18,919 nt of DNA. Source: Candidatus Aenigmatarchaeota archaeon (lineage in GTDB: Archaea; Aenigmatarchaeota; Aenigmatarchaeia; QMZP01). The translations under genes and the position numbers were made by a program. Of the stretch, positions 1-7,094 are shown in pieces. How positions within the stretch are numbered: position 1 is the stretch's first letter; each line of letters starts with the position of its first letter. The DNA is taken from contig WAQT01000001.1 of assembly GCA_015520105.1 (NCBI GenBank), positions 1-18,919 on the forward strand, written 5' to 3'. The notes beneath the pieces were generated by a model. That model had not been told where the DNA came from. It searched no databases and was given only the letters and a program-made list of their open reading frames with translations.

Positions 1-124
1 CCGGATAACAGATCCTCTGCTGAAGAGGGAGCTGGGAAGGGGAAAGTCTTTCTTCAGCCAGCAGAAAATGTACGCCTGCCCGGCCTGCGCAAGGCACAGG
101 AACATAGTGAAGAAGAAGAGGTGA
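1..124 (+). CDS. 3' end of an unrecognised protein with a Cys-x2-Cys tail (partial)
   Basis: The frame beginning at base 2 is open from the window edge to a TGA at 122-124, giving the last 40 residues of a protein. The tail is very basic (it ends in Lys-Lys-Lys-Arg) and holds ACPACARHR, half of a possible zinc-binding knuckle; the partner cysteines would lie upstream or may not exist. A terminal zinc knuckle plus lysine-rich end is common in archaeal RNA- or ribosome-associated proteins, but I do not recognise the family and no function is assigned. It converges on the AMP phosphorylase gene with a 36-base gap. The frame choice is supported by its ending exactly in the intergenic gap and by codon use like its neighbours. 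Confidence 0.55.
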   Translation, partial: RITDPLLKRELGRGKSFFSQQKMYACPACARHRNIVKKKR

Positions 125-160
125 GTTCTTTCTCAGTTCTGTTCAATACTGCGCAACTCC

Positions 161-1702
161 CTACCTGTCTATAAAGAAATACTCCCTCTCCTCCGGTTCC
201 TCGGGAATCTCCGCGAGCACCATCTCGTATTCCTTCCCGATGCCGAAGGCCTTGAAGCCGCTGTTGAGGGATATCGCCCTGTTCAGCTTGTAGTTCTTCT
301 CCGCGAATATCTCGAATAGCACGTCTCCCTTCCTCACCGGGTCTCCGAGCTTTTTGTGAAGGTATATCCCGGCCCCCTTGTCCTTCGGAGCTCCTGCCTC
401 CCTCGCTATCTGGGTTATCTCCCTGTTGTTTATCCAGAGAACCTCCCCGGAAACCCTCGACCTTATCTTAACGCTCTGGCTCCCGAGAGGAATGTCGTCC
501 GCCTTTATGTCGGGATTCCCTCCCTGCGCCTCTATTATCTCCCTGAGCTTCCTGTAGCTCTTCCCTGTTCTTATGAGAGAAAGCGCTTTCTCCTTTGCAT
601 CCCTCTTCCCGGCGAATTCCAGAAGCACGGAGGAAAGCTCAACCACCTTGTTTATGAGGTCCTGGGGGCCGCGACCCCTCGATACGGTTTCGAGAAGCTC
701 CCTCGCCTCGAGAGCGGGCCCTATACCCCTTCCTATCGGCTGCTCCGCAAACGTGGACACGCAGTTCACAGAGATTCCCATCCTCTTTCCGAGTTCTATG
801 AACTTTCCGGCAAGCTCCTCAGCATCGGAGACGGACTTTATCTTCACCCCTCTTCCGGTGGGTATGTCTATCACAACGTAATTCGCTCCTGCCGCCTTCT
901 TCTTCGACATCACGCTCGGGAGAAGAAGCGGGTCTATGGAGAGAGGATACTCTATCTGTATGAACGCGTCGTCCGCAGGAGAGAGGTCCACTGCTCCTCC
1001 CCACACAAGGCAGCCGTTCGTCTTCTCCACGACCTTCCGTATCTCCTCTATCCCAAGCTCGACCGGGCATATGCACTCCATCCTGTCCGCTGTGCCTGCA
1101 GGCGCTGTTATCGCCCTCGATGACGTCTTGGGTATGGTCAGGCCCGCGGCCGCCACTGTGGGAACGAGAAGCATCGAGGTCTTGTCCCCCGGAACCCCGC
1201 CTATGCTGTGCTTGTCGTATATCACTCTGTTCCTTATCCCGAGGCTTTTCCCTGTTTCTGCCATCGCTGTGGAGAGATAAACAACCTCGTCCATCGAGAG
1301 GCCGTGATGGTAGAGGGAGGTCACGAAAGCGGTTATCTCCACGTTTGAAAGCTTGTCCTCCACCACGTCCCTCACTACCCCTCTAATCTCCCTCTTGCTG
1401 AGAGGTTTCCCGCTCAGCTTCTTCCTTATCGAAACCACTGACTCCGGCCTCCTGACAGGAGAGACCTTCAGCCTGTCCCCGTTTATCGCGTTCAGGGACT
1501 CCGCGATGGAATCGAAAAGCCCTATATGGCCCTCGGAGACCATTTTCTCCGAGACATTCACTATAGCGACCTCTTTCTTGTCCCTAAACTCAACCTCCAG
1601 CCTGTCGAGCGGCTTCACCCCGAGCTCAAGAGCGTCCTCCCTGTTCAGCATCACCACAGGCTTCTTCGCCTCTACCTCCAGAATCCTCGCCTCAAGAATC
1701 AC
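161..1702 (-). CDS. deoA: AMP phosphorylase (archaeal thymidine-phosphorylase-like nucleoside monophosphate phosphorylase)
   Basis: This cytosolic enzyme splits AMP (also CMP and UMP in known homologues) with phosphate into base and ribose-1,5-bisphosphate. In archaea that product goes to R15P isomerase and type III RuBisCO. The 513-residue product shows the archaeal N-terminal domain (about 1-85), the glycosyl-transferase core with KHSIGGVPGDKT (164-175), and TIPKTSSRAITAPAGTAD shortly after. The C-terminal domain carries the family pattern EAQGGNPDIK and AREAGAPKDKGAG. The family is usually about 500 residues. The frame stays open to base 1975, but homology begins at a GTG (1700-1702) preceded by AGGTG at good spacing and by a TATA element, so I chose that start. 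It is divergent from pyruvate kinase. The R15P isomerase and RuBisCO genes are not in the window. Confidence 0.93.
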   Translation of the reverse strand: MILEARILEVEAKKPVVMLNREDALELGVKPLDRLEVEFRDKKEVAIVNVSEKMVSEGHIGLFDSIAESLNAINGDRLKVSPVRRPESVVSIRKKLSGKPLSKREIRGVVRDVVEDKLSNVEITAFVTSLYHHGLSMDEVVYLSTAMAETGKSLGIRNRVIYDKHSIGGVPGDKTSMLLVPTVAAAGLTIPKTSSRAITAPAGTADRMECICPVELGIEEIRKVVEKTNGCLVWGGAVDLSPADDAFIQIEYPLSIDPLLLPSVMSKKKAAGANYVVIDIPTGRGVKIKSVSDAEELAGKFIELGKRMGISVNCVSTFAEQPIGRGIGPALEARELLETVSRGRGPQDLINKVVELSSVLLEFAGKRDAKEKALSLIRTGKSYRKLREIIEAQGGNPDIKADDIPLGSQSVKIRSRVSGEVLWINNREITQIAREAGAPKDKGAGIYLHKKLGDPVRKGDVLFEIFAEKNYKLNRAISLNSGFKAFGIGKEYEMVLAEIPEEPEEREYFFIDR

Positions 1703-1735
1703 GCTAGCACCTGATTCTATATGACTGAGGGGGCT

Positions 1736-1745
1736 TAATAAAATA
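1736..1745 (-). promoter_or_regulatory. TATA element for AMP phosphorylase
   Basis: The minus strand reads TATTTTATTA, centred about 39 bases before the GTG start. Initiation about 25 bases downstream would give a leader of roughly 14 bases containing AGGTG, which supports the short start over the longer open frame. Confidence 0.5.
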
Positions 1746-1840
1746 GCGGTTGCCGGTCTGTGCAGCTCATGGAAGATGCTGCCAATAAACAGCAGACGCG
1801 CCGTCCTCATACAGAGGCAGCAGGTTTTGCTAAAGAAACG

Positions 1841-1850
1841 ATATTTAAAT
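1841..1850 (+). promoter_or_regulatory. TATA element for pyruvate kinase
   Basis: ATATTTAAAT is centred 26 bases before the ATG at 1872. There is no Shine-Dalgarno-like sequence between them, so the transcript is probably leaderless. Confidence 0.65.
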
Positions 1851-1871
1851 TTTCGGAACAAATCCCTTACA

Positions 1872-2912
1872 ATGAGAAAGACAAAGATTGTGGTCTCCAC
1901 GGGACCCGCTCTTTCGAGCAGGGAACTCCTTCTTGAAGCGATAAAGGCTGGAATGGACATAGCAAGGCAGAACATGAGCCATCAGGACCACTCCTGGCAC
2001 TCTAATGTGATAAACAGGGTGAGGGAAGCTGCATCCGAGCTTGGCAAACCCGTGGAGATTGACATGGATGTACAGGGCCCCTCGGTGCGGACCGGAGACA
2101 TACTTTCCGGCGGAGACGAGAAGGGATTCCTCCACCTGAAGAAAGGCGACCCCCTGGTTCTCACTGTGGAAAAGGAGAGCTTTGACGGAAGGATATTCGT
2201 GAATTACCCGGAGCTTCTGGACATCGTTGACATCGGTTCAAAAATCCTGATAGACGACGCCTTTGTGCAGCTCAGGGTTACGGAGAAGTCCGGCAATGAC
2301 ATACACTGCGTGTCCCTCAACAACAGCAAGCTTGGCTCCAGGAGGACGATTCATATCCCGGGGAAAAGCTTCAACCTCCCTGTCCTCCGGGAGAAGGACT
2401 GGAATGACCTCGAGTTCGGCGTTAGGAAGGACGTAGACTACGTCGCAATATCCTTTGTGAGAAGCGAGAAGGAAATAAATGAGGTAAAGGCCTTCCTGAG
2501 GGACAGGGGAAGCAGCGCGAAGGTGATAGCGAAAATCGAGACTCCGGAAGCGATAAGGAACATAGACAGCATAATAAAGGCCTCTGACGGCATAATGATA
2601 GCCCGGGGAGACATGGGAGTGACGATGCCGCTCGAGCACGTTCCCATACACCAGTACAGTATAATAAAGAAGTGCAAAGCTGCCGGAAGGTTCGTTATCA
2701 CAGCGACAGAAATGCTGAATTCAATGAAGAACAATCCCCTGCCCACAAGGGCAGAGGTGAACGACGTGTTTGTCGCTGTCGCCTCCGGCTCTGATGCAGT
2801 GATGCTGTCAGGCGAGACGGCTGAAGGATACTATCCCCTCGAATCGATAGAGTACATGAGAAGGATAGTGGAGTCCGCTGAATCAAGCCCGCACAGGCTG
2901 ATTGTTTCCTGA
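1872..2912 (+). CDS. pyk: Pyruvate kinase, short form lacking the C-terminal domain
   Basis: Transfers phosphate from phosphoenolpyruvate to ADP, making pyruvate and ATP in the last step of glycolysis. Active-site features of the barrel are present: R32, N34 and S36 in ARQNMSH, D66, R73, the catalytic Lys in AKIE (K221, metal ligand E223), ARGDMGV with D247, and the Thr of ITATEML (T279). The B domain (about 70-165) is also present. The protein stops at residue 346, just after MLSGETAEGYYPLE, where family members of about 470 residues continue into the C-terminal allosteric domain. At the potassium site the usual Thr-Lys-Gly-Pro-Glu reads VQGPS (67-71), so both the Glu/Lys switch position and the K+-binding Thr are replaced. 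The ATG was chosen for its leaderless spacing; the frame is open further upstream, to about 1776. Divergent from AMP phosphorylase. Confidence 0.92.
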   Translation: MRKTKIVVSTGPALSSRELLLEAIKAGMDIARQNMSHQDHSWHSNVINRVREAASELGKPVEIDMDVQGPSVRTGDILSGGDEKGFLHLKKGDPLVLTVEKESFDGRIFVNYPELLDIVDIGSKILIDDAFVQLRVTEKSGNDIHCVSLNNSKLGSRRTIHIPGKSFNLPVLREKDWNDLEFGVRKDVDYVAISFVRSEKEINEVKAFLRDRGSSAKVIAKIETPEAIRNIDSIIKASDGIMIARGDMGVTMPLEHVPIHQYSIIKKCKAAGRFVITATEMLNSMKNNPLPTRAEVNDVFVAVASGSDAVMLSGETAEGYYPLESIEYMRRIVESAESSPHRLIVS

Positions 2913-2933
2913 GAAAATTATGCGACCTGACCG

Positions 2934-2947
2934 GATGGAATTCCGTC
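2934..2947. promoter_or_regulatory. Possible operator dyad before the MFS promoter
   Basis: GATGGAATTCCGTC is a 14-base dyad with only one mismatched pair (perfect core GGAATTCC). It lies five bases upstream of the MFS TATA element, where an archaeal repressor or activator could act on TFB/TBP binding. It is not followed by a T tract, so a terminator for pyruvate kinase is less likely. Chance occurrence is possible. Confidence 0.3.
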
Positions 2948-2952
2948 TAAAC

Positions 2953-2960
2953 TTTAATAT
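2953..2960 (+). promoter_or_regulatory. TATA element for the MFS transporter
   Basis: TTTAATAT is centred about 27 bases before the ATG at 2984, with no ribosome-binding sequence in between, so the transcript is probably leaderless. Confidence 0.55.
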
Positions 2961-2983
2961 GGTTTCCAATTCTATTTTATTCT

Positions 2984-4120
2984 ATGAGCCCTGACCAGAA
3001 AAAGGCCTTCTGGATGTTCTCCTCGCTGATATTCTTCATGGCTGTCGCCGACAGGCTTGTTTTTGTCCTGTTTCCGGTCTACCTGATAGAGAAGGGGTTC
3101 TCTGCAACAGAGATTGGAGCAATATTCTCCATAGCTTCCGCGTTTCTCATCGTTTCAAGGTTTCTTGTTGGAAAACTCTCAGACAGATGGGGGAGGAAGA
3201 ACATCCTCAGCGCAAGCTTGTTGCTCAATTCCGTTTCTCTATCCATGTTTCCATCCGTCACGAACGTTTCGGGTTTCTCTGTTGTGAAGGGAATCAAGGA
3301 AGCAACCACACATTTCTACTCCATGCTTTCAGACGCTATAATGGCGGACAGTTTTGGAAAGAGAATCCGTGCCAGGGTTCTTTCAAGGCTGGGGGCTGCT
3401 CTGCCTTTGAGCAGGGCTGCTGCAACAATCATTGGCTTTGTGGTCACGACATATTTCTCCCTCGCGTTCGGATTCTATGTTGCAGCTTTCTCGGTTTTCA
3501 TCTCGTTTCTTGTCTTCTCGATGTTTTTCAAGGAGACCGGAAAGAGAAAGAGGGAAGCAGGAGACAAACTCTACCTGAAAACGTATTCCGGTTCTGTTCT
3601 TCTGGTGGGCGTCGTGGCCTTTCTCATGAGCCTGAATTACACAATCGCTTATCAGCCTGCGTTTTTCATCCTCGCCTCCAGTCTCGGAGTGGGCGCAAAC
3701 GCTCTTTTCGTAATGTTTCTTATGATTTACCTTGTCTCAAGCGGGTTTGCCTATCTCAGCGGTGGGTGGATTGAAAGAATGGGAAGGAAGAATATGCTTT
3801 CGCTCTCCACGCTTCTCATAGGTCTGAGCGTGATGTTTTACACCCTCTCTTACGATGTTCTCAGTCTTTTCGCTGTGATGAGCATGGTTGCTGTCTCGTA
3901 CTATGTCTTCAGGGTGGTGTACAAGACCGTTCTCTTTGATGCCACAAACAGGAACAAGAGGGGGGAACAGATAGGTTTTGTTAAGACTGTCCAGGGCGCT
4001 GGGGACATGCTTGGACCTGTTCTTGGAGGATTGATAACGGATTTCGTTTCCCTGAATTCGGCTTTTCTTGTTGCGGGGGTTTTAGGGATAATCGCTGCGG
4101 CGATTGTTCTGAATCATTAG
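2984..4120 (+). CDS. Major facilitator superfamily transporter
   Basis: A 378-residue polytopic membrane protein with about 12 hydrophobic helices in two halves of six, joined by a basic cytoplasmic loop near residues 185-200 (KETGKRKREAGDK). The MFS motif A appears twice, once per half, after helices 2 and 8: GKLSDRWGRKN and GGWIERMGRKN. This duplication is the hallmark of the superfamily, whose members are secondary carriers for drugs, sugars, organic anions and similar solutes. Nothing in the sequence fixes the substrate. It has its own promoter and a possible operator dyad and is not clearly in an operon. Codons are richer in T (TTT, GTT, TCT, CTT) than in the flanking housekeeping genes, which may indicate later acquisition. 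It converges on PINA with a 27-base gap. Confidence 0.88.
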   Translation: MSPDQKKAFWMFSSLIFFMAVADRLVFVLFPVYLIEKGFSATEIGAIFSIASAFLIVSRFLVGKLSDRWGRKNILSASLLLNSVSLSMFPSVTNVSGFSVVKGIKEATTHFYSMLSDAIMADSFGKRIRARVLSRLGAALPLSRAAATIIGFVVTTYFSLAFGFYVAAFSVFISFLVFSMFFKETGKRKREAGDKLYLKTYSGSVLLVGVVAFLMSLNYTIAYQPAFFILASSLGVGANALFVMFLMIYLVSSGFAYLSGGWIERMGRKNMLSLSTLLIGLSVMFYTLSYDVLSLFAVMSMVAVSYYVFRVVYKTVLFDATNRNKRGEQIGFVKTVQGAGDMLGPVLGGLITDFVSLNSAFLVAGVLGIIAAAIVLNH

Positions 4121-4147
4121 TCTTCCGTCTTGAATGACAAAACCGGG

Positions 4148-5974
4148 TCACATCATTATCCTCAGGTCCCCCTTTGCTATCCCCTGCAGGACCTTTCTCC
4201 CCAGCTCCGACCTCTTCTTCACCTTTATCTGGCCGTTCTTTCCGACGTGCGCTGAGAAAAGATATTCGTCTCCCTTGTAGATGTCTACCTGCACTCCGAC
4301 AAGGCCGGGTTCTGTCTTAAGGACCACGCTTCCACCGCTCTCCTCGTAGTCGAAGGGAATCCCCTTCTTGAGGGAACCCTCCTTGGGTTCTATTGAAAGC
4401 CGTATCCCGAGCTTCTTCTCTATCCTGTCGATATTCTTCCCGCCTTTTCCTATAAGGGATGCAATCGCGCTGCTCCTCACCCTTGCGGTCGCTCTCTCCT
4501 CAGAATCAAAGGTTATCTCAACCCCCGCATCATACCTGGAGAGTTCCTTGTAAAGCGCCTCTTTCGCAAGCCTTCTCAGCGGAGATTCCTTCTCGGTTTT
4601 GGTTCCGGTCAGAGAAACGGGCATTACCACGTTCTCCTCTCCGTACGTGTATATCTCGTACTCCAGATTCCCGGTCACCATATCCTTTATCTCCACCACC
4701 GGCCTGGCAAGGTCGGCCTCCTTCATGCCGGAAGGAACCTTCACGGTAAAGGACACTTCATAGACTTTCTCTATCCTTCCCGCCTTCACATATATCACAG
4801 TGTCTATCACGTGCGGTATCACTCCAAGCTCCACCCTTCCGACGAACCTCTGGATTGCGCTCACTGGTTCGGTGGCATGGACGACGCCTATCATTCCAAC
4901 CCCTGCGAGACGCATGTCTGAGAACACCCTGAAGTCCCTCGTCCTTCTCACCTCGTCGAATATCGTGTAGTCCGGTCTCACGAGAAGAAGAAGCTCCGCT
5001 GTCTTCTCCCAGTCTCCCTCGAGCGGGCTGAACTGCGTGACCTCCGGACCGACCTGCAAATCCCTCGGCTGCTCGAACGTCTTCACTATTTTGTTCTTGG
5101 ACGATAGGAACTCCGCAATCGAGGCAGCGAATGTTGACTTTCCTGAACCGGGCGGGCCTGATATCAGTATCCCCCTTGAACCGCTCATTATTCTCTTCTC
5201 CAGCTCCTCGTGAAGGTTGTAGTCCTTGAGCGCGAGTTTCGCCACAGGCCTCACTATCGTTACCTCGAGGGCGTCTGAGAATGGAGGCCTTGTGATGGAT
5301 ATCCTGTATTCCCCGAGCTGTATAACAGTCGCGAACTGCTTCTCTATCTCCACGAACGAGGCAGGGTCCTTTCTTGTCTTTCTCATTATCTGGTCTATGT
5401 AGTTGTTTATCTCGTTCTCATCAAGCTTCTTTTTTCCGAGCCTCACCACCTCCACGCTGCCGGGCTTCCCTTTCTTCGCGTAGGGGACAACGCCTGCCTT
5501 GAGATGGAGCGACTGCGTCTGACTGTCAAAAAACTTCTCGAAGTCCAGCCTCTCCTTCGGAACAGGCTTCTCTATATATTTTATGGGAACGCCCTCGGCC
5601 TCGCCGACAAGCGCCTGAACGTAATCGCATGTCACGAGAATTCCCTTCTCCTTGACAGCCACGTCCCTGATTATCGCGTCAATCCTTCCCTTCTTCGCAA
5701 GCTGTATCTCCTCGAGAGTGGGTCTCATTCCCGTGAACTCTATCTTCACGCCCTTCTCTTCTCCAATCTCCCTTATTCTCTTTATCTCCTCGAGCCCCCT
5801 GAACCCTATATCCCTTCCGCGGGACGCCTGGGCCTGAAGCTCGTCTATAACCGCTTTGGGTATGAGTATCCTCGTTTTCCTCAGTTTTCCCTCCTTTATC
5901 AGGCTGGAGAGCGTTCCGTGTATCAATACCGAGGTGTCCGGAACGATTGTTTTTGCCTTAAGTATCTTTTCCAT
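4148..5974 (-). CDS. pina: PINA-type protein: PIN domain, PilT-like ATPase, KH domain
   Basis: A 608-residue three-part protein conserved in archaea. The N-terminal PIN nuclease fold (about 8-125) keeps the acidic cluster D13, D44/E45, D99, D104 and D117. The central secretion-ATPase-like core has Walker A GPPGSGKST (273-281) and Walker B TIFDE (337-341). A C-terminal KH nucleic-acid-binding domain carries the IGKGG loop (508-512). The Sulfolobus homologue PINA is described as a hexameric ATPase that migrates Holliday junctions and partners with the resolvase Hjc; I transfer that role by architecture only. A role in RNA or toxin-like cleavage through the PIN domain cannot be excluded. The start has a strong AAGGAGG five bases before the ATG, one of the best ribosome-binding sites in the window. 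Confidence 0.9.
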   Translation of the reverse strand: MEKILKAKTIVPDTSVLIHGTLSSLIKEGKLRKTRILIPKAVIDELQAQASRGRDIGFRGLEEIKRIREIGEEKGVKIEFTGMRPTLEEIQLAKKGRIDAIIRDVAVKEKGILVTCDYVQALVGEAEGVPIKYIEKPVPKERLDFEKFFDSQTQSLHLKAGVVPYAKKGKPGSVEVVRLGKKKLDENEINNYIDQIMRKTRKDPASFVEIEKQFATVIQLGEYRISITRPPFSDALEVTIVRPVAKLALKDYNLHEELEKRIMSGSRGILISGPPGSGKSTFAASIAEFLSSKNKIVKTFEQPRDLQVGPEVTQFSPLEGDWEKTAELLLLVRPDYTIFDEVRRTRDFRVFSDMRLAGVGMIGVVHATEPVSAIQRFVGRVELGVIPHVIDTVIYVKAGRIEKVYEVSFTVKVPSGMKEADLARPVVEIKDMVTGNLEYEIYTYGEENVVMPVSLTGTKTEKESPLRRLAKEALYKELSRYDAGVEITFDSEERATARVRSSAIASLIGKGGKNIDRIEKKLGIRLSIEPKEGSLKKGIPFDYEESGGSVVLKTEPGLVGVQVDIYKGDEYLFSAHVGKNGQIKVKKRSELGRKVLQGIAKGDLRIMM

Positions 5975-6046
5975 AATTTCCTCCTTTCAAAATTTCAGTC
6001 ACATTTCGTTAAACTCTGTTCTGTCTTTGAACGAGAAGCAGATTAT

Positions 6047-6073
6047 CCATATATGGGGGGTCTGGTTTATAAA
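6047..6073 (-). promoter_or_regulatory. Promoter region of the PINA gene
   Basis: Two TATA candidates on the minus strand: TTTATAAA (6066-6073) and the palindrome CCATATATGG (6047-6056). The first would give a leader of about 70 bases, long for this window, consistent with this gene using a Shine-Dalgarno site rather than leaderless initiation. The palindrome could alternatively be an operator close to the transcript start. Confidence 0.4.
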
Positions 6074-6083
6074 GCTTTTGTTC

Positions 6084-6602
6084 TTATTTCCCGATTATCT
6101 CGCGTAGGTTCCAGTCCTCTCCCTGAAGCCCTATCCATCTGCTTTCCGCAAACGGAAGCCAGTTTATATCCAGCTTCTCTTTTCCCTTGTAGACAGAAAG
6201 CTTGACCTCCACTCCCTTCAGTTTTCCATCTATCCGGACCGGTCCTCTATAATCTTCCACAACCACTCTATATTCTCCCATAGGCACGCTTCTATTAACA
6301 AGCTTCCTTTCCTGCAGGTAGGGGAACTCCTGAAGCATTGGGTCGAGATAGACGTCAAGAAGCTTTTCCTGAATCATTTCAGCCTTTTCAGAAGAACCTT
6401 CCATAACCGCTTCGTTATATTCCCTGTTATACCTCATAATTTTTCTAAACGTTCTTTCTGCTTCGGGTTTCCAGTTGTTCGGATATGCCTCCTCGGTCGT
6501 GAGTTCCTCCTCGACAGCGCACGAAAACGGAATTGATGAGAGTGCAGTCAGTGCTGCATATTTTCCAATCTCCTTGAGAAAATCCCTTCTCGAATATTCC
6601 AT
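6084..6602 (-). CDS. Putative Tat-exported lipoprotein of unknown function
   Basis: The 172-residue product starts MEYSRRDFLKEIG, matching the twin-arginine consensus (S-R-R-x-F-L-K) exactly. A short hydrophobic stretch (about 14-27) follows, then IPFSC, a plausible lipobox whose Cys (about residue 28) could be lipidated. The mature part begins acidic, has a helical charged region with few hydrophobic runs, and ends in a beta-rich segment (GEYRVVVEDY, VEVKLSVYKG). I do not recognise the family. I chose the ATG at 6600-6602 because GGTGA lies just before it and the TATA element at 6638-6647 would start the transcript about 15 bases upstream. An in-frame ATG at 6624-6626 would lie upstream of that transcript start. 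It lies downstream of the DsbA/CPAC pair but has its own promoter. Confidence 0.75.
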   Translation of the reverse strand: MEYSRRDFLKEIGKYAALTALSSIPFSCAVEEELTTEEAYPNNWKPEAERTFRKIMRYNREYNEAVMEGSSEKAEMIQEKLLDVYLDPMLQEFPYLQERKLVNRSVPMGEYRVVVEDYRGPVRIDGKLKGVEVKLSVYKGKEKLDINWLPFAESRWIGLQGEDWNLREIIGK

Positions 6603-6637
6603 AGAATCACCAAATGTTATTATCATATAGTGACAAG

Positions 6638-6647
6638 TATTTAAATA
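6638..6647 (-). promoter_or_regulatory. TATA element for the Tat-type lipoprotein
   Basis: TATTTAAATA on the minus strand, centred about 41 bases before the chosen ATG. It sits in the 57-base gap behind the CPAC membrane protein gene, making the lipoprotein gene at least partly independent of the dsbA operon. Confidence 0.55.
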
Positions 6648-6659
6648 GTTTTTGGTGAA

Positions 6660-7085
6660 CTAACTGCTGCTGGTCTTTATGGAGAAGAGCATGAGCGCTA
6701 TTCCCAGAAGAGCGAATAGAGGGCCCAGCGCGCCTATTGCGGACACAATGCCAATAGGGAAGAGCAGACCCAGCAGACCGAAACACGCGGGACATGCTCC
6801 TATGAATATTCCCATGGCCGAACCAACAACTCCGCTGCCTGCCCCTTTCCTGTTTATTCTGCACGCCTTTGAACCAAAGAGCCTCTTTGCATGGAACGCA
6901 ACGAACACTCCAAAAACAGCATCAAAAAGAACGAATATTGCGAAAGTGAGGATATCCTGTTTTGAGAACCACATCTCCGGGTAGCCGAGAGTCTGAACAT
7001 ACGGAACAAAAACAAACATCGAAAATGCTGAAGCTACGGCAAGGCCTGCATACTTTCTTTCGGACAGCGCGTCTGCAACATTCAT
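6660..7085 (-). CDS. Small membrane protein with a Cys-Pro-Ala-Cys motif, possible DsbA redox partner
   Basis: The 141-residue product has four hydrophobic segments (about 13-34, 44-66, 84-111 and 113-136). GACPACFG places C98 and C101 within or at the edge of the third, and another Cys (C75) lies in the basic loop RLFGSKACRINRKG. Vicinal cysteines in a membrane helix are seen in disulfide carriers such as VKOR, DsbB and CcdA, but the sequence does not match those families as I know them, and the whole protein is shorter. Similar small archaeal membrane proteins with CPxC in a glycine-rich helix exist without a known role. Its start lies 9 bases behind the dsbA stop, so co-transcription is very likely. 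A metal-handling role is an alternative. Confidence 0.75.
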   Translation of the reverse strand: MNVADALSERKYAGLAVASAFSMFVFVPYVQTLGYPEMWFSKQDILTFAIFVLFDAVFGVFVAFHAKRLFGSKACRINRKGAGSGVVGSAMGIFIGACPACFGLLGLLFPIGIVSAIGALGPLFALLGIALMLFSIKTSSS

Positions 7086-7094
7086 GAGAATGAA

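Noticed and set aside
356..1123. 255-codon open frame on the plus strand inside AMP phosphorylase
   Set aside because: It is the antisense shadow of a strongly conserved gene; its translation is low-complexity and shows no domain.
1703..1975. In-frame extension of AMP phosphorylase to a 604-residue protein
   Set aside because: The extra 91 residues match nothing in the family, run through the divergent promoter and into the pyruvate kinase coding sequence, and lie upstream of a well placed ribosome-binding site and GTG.
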